From CAZEDL01 sp964585245 (GTDB taxonomy: Bacteria; Patescibacteriota; Patescibacteriia; Magasanikbacterales; GWA2-37-8), in NCBI GenBank assembly GCA_964585245.1, contig CAZPCV010000035.1:1-14356 (forward strand): 14,356 nt of DNA, read 5' to 3'. Positions 5,213-11,477 of this stretch are shown in pieces. Under the pieces are notes generated by a model. It worked only from the letters and a program-made list of their open reading frames with translations. It was not told the DNA's origin and searched no databases. Both the position numbers and the translations under genes were made by a program. How positions within the stretch are numbered: position 1 is the stretch's first letter; each line of letters starts with the position of its first letter.

Positions 5213-6355
5213 ATGATGACTCGTCGCATGGCTACCGAGCGCGCACCGGAGCCGCCAGTCCGCTTCTACAAAATTATTGCTGTGTCTTTTTTGGTCATTA
5301 CAGTGGTGCTGTTGGCGGTGGTAATATTTATCACTTCTAAAAAAGCCACGATTGTCGTGGTCTCGAAACAAGATACCAAGCACGCCAGCTGGACAGTAGG
5401 CATCGCGCCGCAAGGGGACGGCAAAAATATGCTCACAGGCGCTGTTACGACCACGGTTTTCAATTGGAGTCACACGTATTATCCGACCGGCAACAAAACG
5501 GTGGAAGGTACGGCCGAAGGAACAGTGATTTTGTATAATAAAGGTAGTGCTGCCCAGCCGTTGGTACAAAAAACGCAGCTCTTAACGCCAGGTAATGTAT
5601 TGTTCCGCCTCAAAGAAGGGGTAGTTGTGCCGGCTAATGGTTCCATTTCTGCGCCGGTGTATGCAGATCAGCCGGGCGGAGCGAGTGATATCGCCCCTAG
5701 CACCTTTGTGGTGGTGAAATTAAATCCGGATAAACAAAAATTAATTTACGCTGAAAGCAAAGAAGCGATGGCGGGCGGCGCTAGAAAAGTTGGTATTTTG
5801 ACGGCTACTGATGTCGCAGCTGCGACCGAGGATTACAAAACCAAAGTAGTAGAAGCGTATAATGCCGCCTTTCCGCCTGCCGAAGGCGAAGAGCGGGTAG
5901 TGGCGCTGGGTAATCAGGCGGTAAAACCGGATCAAGCCGTGGGCACTGAATTATCACAATTTACCTTGTCCGGGAAAAATACGTTGGTTGTGACCACGTA
6001 TAACGGAGCGGAATTGAATCGTCTGGTAGCTGATCGCCTGAATCAAGAATTTGATGCGCGTTCGGAAAAAATGTTGTCGCTCAATAAAGAGCCGCAAGTA
6101 AGCGTGGCCCGCGTCGACGCGGCGAATGGGCAAGTTGATCTGCAGATTGCCCAGGATGTGGTGGTAACGCTTGATGCTAATGGCGAAAAATTATTGCCTC
6201 AGCATTTTGTCGGACAGAAAAAAGATGAGATCCAGCGGTATTTGTTGAGCCTGGATCATGTATCAGCGGCAGAGGTGCAATTGTCTCCAGCTTGGTCGAT
6301 GACCGCGCCGAGTGTGGCGGAGAAGATTAAAGTGATTGTGAAGAATGTGAATTAA
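5213..6355 (+). CDS. Single-pass membrane protein with baseplate-J-like external domain (380 aa)
   Basis: A short basic cytoplasmic N-terminus is followed by one membrane helix at residues 21-41 (IIAVSFLVITVVLLAVVIFIT). The rest is predicted to lie outside the membrane and is rich in beta-prone sequence. Residues 103-162 (GTVILYNKGSAAQPLVQKTQ, then LTPGNVLFRLKEGVVVPANG, then VYADQPGGASDI) follow the pattern of baseplate J/gp47 proteins: a loop with an initial-value segment, VPANG and an AD-PGG turn. The region around residue 182 (AESKEAMAGGARKVG) also fits. In this group such proteins are membrane-anchored and not phage-borne, and their role is not established. It is preceded by its own promoter and followed by the thrS unit promoter, so it is probably monocistronic. 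Starts at 5213, 5216 and 5228 are all possible; none has an SD. Confidence 0.6.
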   Translation: MMTRRMATERAPEPPVRFYKIIAVSFLVITVVLLAVVIFITSKKATIVVVSKQDTKHASWTVGIAPQGDGKNMLTGAVTTTVFNWSHTYYPTGNKTVEGTAEGTVILYNKGSAAQPLVQKTQLLTPGNVLFRLKEGVVVPANGSISAPVYADQPGGASDIAPSTFVVVKLNPDKQKLIYAESKEAMAGGARKVGILTATDVAAATEDYKTKVVEAYNAAFPPAEGEERVVALGNQAVKPDQAVGTELSQFTLSGKNTLVVTTYNGAELNRLVADRLNQEFDARSEKMLSLNKEPQVSVARVDAANGQVDLQIAQDVVVTLDANGEKLLPQHFVGQKKDEIQRYLLSLDHVSAAEVQLSPAWSMTAPSVAEKIKVIVKNVN

Positions 6356-6361
6356 AACAGC

Positions 6362-6389
6362 CCTTAGTTTCTAGTCCTCAGTCCTTAGT
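6362..6389 (+). repeat. Three CCTYAGT direct repeats abutting the thrS -35
   Basis: CCTTAGT at 6362-6368, CCTCAGT at 6376-6382 and CCTTAGT at 6383-6389. The outer pair extends to CCTTAGTTT, 21 bp apart, or two helical turns. They end at the -35 element at 6390, so they could bind a regulator of the thrS-miaA promoter. Confidence 0.5.
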
Positions 6390-6418
6390 TTGACAATTGA
6401 TTGCTTATAAGGTACAAA
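6390..6418 (+). promoter_or_regulatory. Sigma70-type promoter for the T-box/thrS/miaA unit
   Basis: A perfect TTGACA (6390-6395), a 17-bp spacer and TACAAA (6413-6418, four of six). Transcription would start near 6425, just before stem I of the T-box. Confidence 0.65.
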
Positions 6419-6424
6419 ATAAAC

Positions 6425-6666
6425 GATACGATTGTACGAGAATCAGCCCAGTTATAGCCAGTTCTAAGTACTAAGCAGATTAAGCAGAGTAAGTATGCTG
6501 TTCAGTAACTTACTTTGCCTAGAACCTATTCTGCTTATTAGCTGGCTAACATGGTACCACTCTCGGAGTATCTACAAATTCAGAAAAAGTTAATAATTCG
6601 GGTGGAACCGTCTTAAATATCATTAAGACCCCGATATCTCAGTAAGTGAGGTATTGGGGTTTTTTG
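6425..6666 (+). promoter_or_regulatory. T-box riboswitch (threonine), transcription-attenuating
   Basis: T-box leaders sense uncharged tRNA and let transcription continue when the amino acid is short. Stem I can be built from four stacked helices: CGAGA/TCTCG (6437-6441, 6561-6565), TAGCCAG/CTGGCTA (6455-6461, 6542-6548), TAAGCAGA/TCTGCTTA (6472-6479, 6530-6537) and an 11-bp apical helix (6484-6494, 6508-6518). The lower internal loop carries ACC followed by A at 6556-6559, a threonine specifier. The antiterminator is textbook: TCGGG (6598-6602) with CCCGA (6630-6634), the 7-nt bulge TGGAACC (6603-6609), and GTCTTAA (6610-6616) with TTAAGAC (6623-6629). Its 3' strand overlaps the 5' arm of the terminator, so the two exclude each other. 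TGGA predicts a tRNA-Thr with discriminator U. The downstream gene, thrS, agrees with the specifier. Confidence 0.92.
6628..6666 (+). terminator. T-box terminator (regulated)
   Basis: ACCCCGATATCTCA (6628-6641) pairs with TGAGGTATTGGGGT (6647-6660), with two G-T pairs, and is followed by a T tract at 6660-6665. It shares 6628-6634 with the antiterminator. Confidence 0.9.
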
Positions 6667-6720
6667 TTAAAAAATTATTTGTGAATACTTTAATTATTCA
6701 TCTTTAAAAATAGCGTATAT

Positions 6721-8472
6721 ATGGATACCAATTCTTTAGATCAGCTTCGCCATTCCGCCGCCCACATGCTCGCGGCCGCAGTGCTAGAACTATACCCGGG
6801 CACGAAGCTTGGTATTGGCCCCACGGTAGAAAATGGTTTTTATTATGATTTTAAATTCCCGGAAGGTGTTGCCATTTCTGATTCTGATTTGCCTGCGATC
6901 GAGAAAAAAATGAAGCATATCATGAAGGGGAATCATGCGTTTGTCGGAAAAGAAGTGACAGTAAGCGAGGCGCAGGAATTTGAGAAAGACCAGCCTTTCA
7001 AATTAGAGTTGGTCAGCGAGTTCGCAACCGAAGGCAAAAATTTGACCCTTTATCAATCCGGCCCGTTTACCGATTTGTGCCGTGGCGGACATGCAGAGAA
7101 TACCAACAAGATTCCCGCAGATGCCCTAAAGCTCGAAAAAGTTGCTGGCGCCTATTGGCGCGGGAGCGAAAAAAATCCCATGCTTACTCGTATTTATGGG
7201 CTGCTCTTCGCGACGCGCGCCGAGCTTGACGCATATGTGTTGCAACAAGCCGAAGCGAAAAAACGTGATCATCGTAAATTAGGCAAAGAGCTAGGATTAT
7301 TTACCATTATCGATGAGATTGGCCCAGGGTTGCCGCTGTTTTATCCGAACGGGGCGATTTTACGCCGCACGATTGAAAATTATATCCAGGATATTCAGGA
7401 AAAACGTGGCTTTGTACCGATCTGGATTCCGCATATTACCAAAGGTAAATTATACGAAATTTCCGGACATCTCGATAAGTATGATGCGATGTATTCGCCG
7501 ATGTCGATCGATGATGATAATTATTACCTGAAGCCCATGAACTGCCCGCATTTTATGATGCTTTACAAGACGCTGCCGCATTCGTACCGCGAGTTGCCGC
7601 TACGTTATACCTGCACGACCACCAATTATCGCTACGAGAAATCCGGTGAATTGTCGGGGCTGACGCGCGTGCGCGCTCTGACTCAGGATGATTGTCATGT
7701 ATTTTGTGAGCCGGAAAAGATCAAGGAAGAGATTCAGGTGATGCTCGATATGATGGGGGAATTGTATGGTGCGTTTGGATTATCTGATTTTTATGTGCGT
7801 ATCTCCCTTAGAGATTCTAAAAATACCGGGAAATATTTGGGTAAAGACGAAGTCTGGACGCTCGCCGAAAATGCCTTGCGCGATATTGTGAAAGATACCG
7901 GTTGGAAATACAAAGAAGCCGAAAATGAAGCCGCGTTTTATGGGCCAAAATTAGATTTCATGTTCAAAGATGCCATCGGGCGCGAGTGGCAGCTGTCTAC
8001 CATTCAGCTCGATTTTAATTTGCCGGAGCGGTTTGAGCTTGAGTACTCCAACAGTCAGGGCACTAAATCCCGCCCGGTCGTGATTCATCGGGCGATGCTG
8101 GGGTCGGTGGAGCGATTTATGGGGATTATGATCGAGCATTTTGCCGGAGCTTTCCCGGTGTGGCTGTCTCCTATACAAGTGCATTTTGCCACCGTATCGG
8201 ACAAGTTTGTAGAGGGAGCGAGAGCGGTAGTGCAAGAGTTTAAAGATGCAAATATCCGCGTATCAATAGATGAGGCCGAAGAAACGATTGGCAAGAAGGT
8301 GCGCAATGCCGCCGGGCAGAAAATTCCGTATGTAGTGGTGGTGGGTGAGCGTGAACTCTCTGGCGGAGAGTGGACAATTCGCGTGCGCGGGCAGGAGGAG
8401 CAGATAAAAATGAGCAAAGAAGAGTTTATAAAGAAAGTACTCGAAGAGGTTAAAGAGAAGAAATTAAGTTAA
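6721..8472 (+). CDS. thrS: Threonyl-tRNA synthetase, TGS-less form (583 aa)
   Basis: This enzyme charges tRNA-Thr with threonine in the cytoplasm. The N-terminus begins directly with the editing domain: HSAAH (H11, H15) and CRGGH (C120, H124) form the site that removes mischarged serine. The class II catalytic core follows, with KPMNCPHFMMLY, the motif 2 region RYTCTTTNYRYEKSGELSGL, and the zinc ligands C275, H326 (DDCHVFC) and H456 (VVIHRAMLG). Motif 3 is GSVERFMGIMIEHFAG. The C-terminal anticodon-binding domain starts near SPIQVHFATVSDKF. At 583 residues it is about 60 shorter than the E. coli enzyme (642), and the missing part is the N-terminal TGS domain. No start with an SD exists upstream, and the T-box terminator lies 55 bases before the ATG, so the short form is not an annotation error. 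It is controlled by the T-box. Confidence 0.96.
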   Translation: MDTNSLDQLRHSAAHMLAAAVLELYPGTKLGIGPTVENGFYYDFKFPEGVAISDSDLPAIEKKMKHIMKGNHAFVGKEVTVSEAQEFEKDQPFKLELVSEFATEGKNLTLYQSGPFTDLCRGGHAENTNKIPADALKLEKVAGAYWRGSEKNPMLTRIYGLLFATRAELDAYVLQQAEAKKRDHRKLGKELGLFTIIDEIGPGLPLFYPNGAILRRTIENYIQDIQEKRGFVPIWIPHITKGKLYEISGHLDKYDAMYSPMSIDDDNYYLKPMNCPHFMMLYKTLPHSYRELPLRYTCTTTNYRYEKSGELSGLTRVRALTQDDCHVFCEPEKIKEEIQVMLDMMGELYGAFGLSDFYVRISLRDSKNTGKYLGKDEVWTLAENALRDIVKDTGWKYKEAENEAAFYGPKLDFMFKDAIGREWQLSTIQLDFNLPERFELEYSNSQGTKSRPVVIHRAMLGSVERFMGIMIEHFAGAFPVWLSPIQVHFATVSDKFVEGARAVVQEFKDANIRVSIDEAEETIGKKVRNAAGQKIPYVVVVGERELSGGEWTIRVRGQEEQIKMSKEEFIKKVLEEVKEKKLS

Positions 8473-8475
8473 CAC

Positions 8476-9408
8476 ATGCTTCCGAAAATTATCGTCATCG
8501 TCGGCCCCACCGCTTCGGGTAAGACCGATCTCGGTATCGAGCTCGCTAAAGAATTCAACGGCGAAATTATTTCGGCTGATTCGCGTCAGGTGTATAAGCA
8601 GATGACCGTAGCGACCGGGAAACCGGTAGGAATGTGGCAGATGGTGTCGCCGGGGAATAGTGCCTATATAGTGGAGGGAATCCCGCACCATGCGATGGAT
8701 TTGCTTGATCCGGCGGCAGAATTTACGGTTACTGATTTTAAACAGTTGGCGCTTGATAAAATAAAGGATATAAGTAAGCGAGGGAAGACGCCGTTTATTG
8801 TCGGGGGTACGGGTTTGTATGTGCGCAGTCTGGTGGATAATTTAGACATTCCGGCGGTGCCGCCTAATAAAGAATTGCGGCAAGAGTTGGCAAGTAAGTC
8901 GCTCACTGAACTGGTGCGATTGCTGAAAGAAAAAGATCCGGAGTCGGCGAAGCGGATTGATTTGTTGAATCCACGGCGCGTGCTACGGGCGCTTGAAGTA
9001 GTGTTAGCTACCGGTACTTCGTTTAGTGTACAGCAAACCAGGGGCGAACCGTTGGTAGAGGCTTTGCAGATTGGTCTTACCTGGCCGCCACCGCAATTAC
9101 GTGAACGTATCGCGCGGCGTATTAAACAGCAATTAAAGGACGGGCTAATAGAAGAAGCTGAACGGTTGGTGGCAGCGGGGTATACGATGGATTTGCCCAG
9201 TATGAGTGGGATTGGGTATAAAGAAGCGCTCGCGCATAAGAGGGGGGAGCTTACTTGGGATGAGCTGGAGCAACAATTGGTTAGCGTTACGTGGCGGTAC
9301 GCCAAGCGGCAAATGACATGGTTCAAGACGAACCAGGAAATAAGATGGCTAGAGCCGGGTAGTGCGGTAAGAGATGTGGCAAAATTGGTTAGAGATTTTT
9401 TAAAGTAA
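8476..9408 (+). CDS. miaA: tRNA dimethylallyltransferase MiaA (310 aa)
   Basis: MiaA transfers a dimethylallyl group to N6 of A37 in tRNAs that read codons starting with U. Walker A GPTASGKT is at residues 10-17, followed by EIISADSRQVYKQM (tRNA and phosphate contacts), HHAMDLLDP, FIVGGTGLYVRSLVD, LNPRRVLRALEV, MSGIGYKEAL and a C-terminal WRYAKRQMTWFK. Length is normal. Residues 54-69 (MWQMVSPGNSAYIVEG) form a slightly long segment before HHAMD. It begins three bases after the thrS stop with no SD, so translation is probably coupled, and it falls under the same T-box control. The pairing joins two tRNA-quality enzymes. A terminator follows 32 bases after its TAA. Confidence 0.95.
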   Translation: MLPKIIVIVGPTASGKTDLGIELAKEFNGEIISADSRQVYKQMTVATGKPVGMWQMVSPGNSAYIVEGIPHHAMDLLDPAAEFTVTDFKQLALDKIKDISKRGKTPFIVGGTGLYVRSLVDNLDIPAVPPNKELRQELASKSLTELVRLLKEKDPESAKRIDLLNPRRVLRALEVVLATGTSFSVQQTRGEPLVEALQIGLTWPPPQLRERIARRIKQQLKDGLIEEAERLVAAGYTMDLPSMSGIGYKEALAHKRGELTWDELEQQLVSVTWRYAKRQMTWFKTNQEIRWLEPGSAVRDVAKLVRDFLK

Positions 9409-9440
9409 TGTGGCCTGTAAAAAGACGCGCCTTCGCGATC

Positions 9441-9475
9441 AAAAAAACCGTCAGAGTATTTCTGGCGGTTTTTTG
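9441..9475. terminator. Bidirectional terminator between convergent operons
   Basis: AAAAAACCGTCAGA pairs with TCTGGCGGTTTTTT, with one G-T, around a 5-nt loop. The A run on the left and T run on the right serve miaA on the plus strand and the DUF11-like gene ending at 9489 on the minus strand. Confidence 0.88.
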
Positions 9476-9488
9476 CTAGAGTGTCTAT

Positions 9489-11396
9489 TTATTCGGCTTT
9501 TAATGGGATCTCGTCGCCGCTAAGGGTGATTGTTTGTCCGGTAACCGTATCTTCGGCCGTGAGAGTGACTTTTGAAACGAGCGTATTCTGGGCTGGTCTT
9601 TTTTTGTTAAGTTGTACCGTGAATGGCCACGAGAGTACATCGACGCTGCTAGGCATAGTGGGAATTGTCCAGGTGATTTTTTGGGTTTGCGGTTCGTAGA
9701 CGCTTGTTCCGGCCGGAGTAGAAGTGGTGTTTAAGACAGCGACGTCGCCAAAGATCGTGGCGGTTAAGACAATGTTTTTTAGAGCGTGAAAATTATTAGT
9801 CAGGGTCCAGGTAATATCATGGAGTTCGGTGGCATCGGGATTAACGGTCGCGGTTTCAGCCACTTTGAGGCTCGTGTCTGAATTTACGGTAATATTCAGT
9901 GCTTGTGAAGTGAGGTGCTTTTGAGCGCCGCTACTGTCGGTAATATCCAGGCTGGACAGGGCTTTGATGAGGTAGGTAGAGAATTGTGTGAGATCAAGAT
10001 CGTTTTGGTTTTTGAGCGGAAGGGCTACTTCGATAGCAACTTCGCTGCCCGGTTTTAACAGTGCGAGCGCGGGAATTTTTTTCTTGTTCCAAGTGATTTG
10101 GCCATGACGTATGGTGGGAGACACTTGTTCGCCGCGGATATCACCGTCGGCTTTATCGGTAATATCACTCCATTTTAAAAGGCTTTGTTTTTGATCGGTA
10201 GAGGGCGTGTCGAGCGCGAGCGAGACGACCGCATCAGTTACCGGGGCGGCGCTGGTATTTTTTAGATTTAACGTGAAGTTAAGAGTGTCGCCGGGCTGGG
10301 TGGACAGAGTATCGAGCTTGCCGTTAGCGGCTAGTGTAATAAGGAAACCGTTTTTGGACACGAGGGTGGGAATGGTTTGTTCGGCAATAGTGAAGGCGGG
10401 CTGATTTTCACCCAGTACTAAACTCACGGTGCCTTTGATAGCTACCGGATCGGTAGTGTCGCTGAATTTACCCGACAGTTTGAATGTCTGTGGCTTTTTA
10501 TCGGTGGTGCTGGTGGGGATAGCGATGTCCCAATAATTATTTTTCCCCCAATTGGGGGTAGAAGAACTTAGGGAAAAGTTGGGTGGCAACACTGGGGTTA
10601 GACGCAAACGGGCGCCCGGAGGGGTGTTGTTAAGTGGGGATTTGATAACAACACTAAAGATTAGGGGGGTATCGGTATCCGCTACCACCTGAGCTGGTGC
10701 AGTAATAGCGAGGCTAATCGGGCTGCCGACGGTCGTAACGGTGAGGGCCGCATTTTTTTGGAAGCGTGAGCTAAGAGCTTTGGGTTGGTAATTTAATAAA
10801 GCGCGCCAGGATTGTGGTTCATTTTGGTTTCCATAGAGTTGGCCAGTAATAGTGAGAGTGCCCTCAGCTTCTGGGCCCAGTGTGTCGAGGCGGAGCTCGT
10901 TGTGGGAATTGTTTTGTAGTGGGAGCGAACTGGTGACAAAGGCAAAGCCAACTGGATATTGAATAGTAAGGCCAGCTGTTTCGAGAGGAGTGGTCTGACG
11001 GTTGGCATAGCGGATGGTATAGGTGGTAGTGGCACCAGCCATGACGGAGTCCGGGCCTTCAATTGATAATTCTACTTTATTTTCGGCGAAGCCGCTCCCT
11101 GCAGGCAATAAAAAAAATCCTACCCAGGCGGCCATAGCGGCAAATACCCCGATGGTCGCCACGAAGAGCAAGGCTCGTAAGAACGGGTGGCGATTTTTAA
11201 TCTTGATTTGTTTCATATTCGGGAGCTCGCCTTTGTTGTCACGGTAAATGGCTTCGAGGTTCGAGTTGATACGATCCACGCTTTTTGCATCAACTTTGGG
11301 GCGAGTAGTTTTGCGTACTGCTTTTTTACGAGTGGTTTTTTTTGGCGTGGCCTCTTCTAGAGGGACAGTTGAGAATTCAGGGGTATCTTCTGGCAT
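9489..11396 (-). CDS. Membrane-anchored DUF11/CARDB-like repeat surface protein (635 aa)
   Basis: The N-terminus is cytoplasmic and very basic (PKKTTRKKAVRKTTRPK, residues 18-34), followed by a helical KSVDRINSNLEAIYRD segment and one membrane helix at 72-97 (FLRALLFVATIGVFAAMAAW). About 540 residues follow on the outside. They contain several Ig-like beta domains of the DUF11/CARDB type, each with a phrase such as VMAGATTTYTIRYANRQTTP, QPGDTLNFTLNLKNTSAAPV or HDITWTLTNNFHALKNIVLT. These match the usual GDTVTYTI-x-V-x-N repeat signature. Cysteine is absent from the outer part. There is no SD. It lies 81 bases downstream of the DUF4012 gene and is probably in the same operon; both are anchored surface proteins. 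The function is unknown; adhesion or envelope structure is an inference. The basic tail could bind nucleic acid or phospholipid. Confidence 0.7.
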   Translation of the reverse strand: MPEDTPEFSTVPLEEATPKKTTRKKAVRKTTRPKVDAKSVDRINSNLEAIYRDNKGELPNMKQIKIKNRHPFLRALLFVATIGVFAAMAAWVGFFLLPAGSGFAENKVELSIEGPDSVMAGATTTYTIRYANRQTTPLETAGLTIQYPVGFAFVTSSLPLQNNSHNELRLDTLGPEAEGTLTITGQLYGNQNEPQSWRALLNYQPKALSSRFQKNAALTVTTVGSPISLAITAPAQVVADTDTPLIFSVVIKSPLNNTPPGARLRLTPVLPPNFSLSSSTPNWGKNNYWDIAIPTSTTDKKPQTFKLSGKFSDTTDPVAIKGTVSLVLGENQPAFTIAEQTIPTLVSKNGFLITLAANGKLDTLSTQPGDTLNFTLNLKNTSAAPVTDAVVSLALDTPSTDQKQSLLKWSDITDKADGDIRGEQVSPTIRHGQITWNKKKIPALALLKPGSEVAIEVALPLKNQNDLDLTQFSTYLIKALSSLDITDSSGAQKHLTSQALNITVNSDTSLKVAETATVNPDATELHDITWTLTNNFHALKNIVLTATIFGDVAVLNTTSTPAGTSVYEPQTQKITWTIPTMPSSVDVLSWPFTVQLNKKRPAQNTLVSKVTLTAEDTVTGQTITLSGDEIPLKAE

Positions 11397-11477
11397 AGTA
11401 AGGATTGTTAGATGAAAAGGTTTAGGTGTGGTTGGGCGCGAAGGTTGAAACGCATTTACATTTTTAAATGTGCCGGC

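Noticed and set aside
5213..6355. Prophage or tail-like particle remnant
   Set aside because: A single J-like domain on a membrane anchor, with no capsid, tail, integrase or lysis gene in the window.
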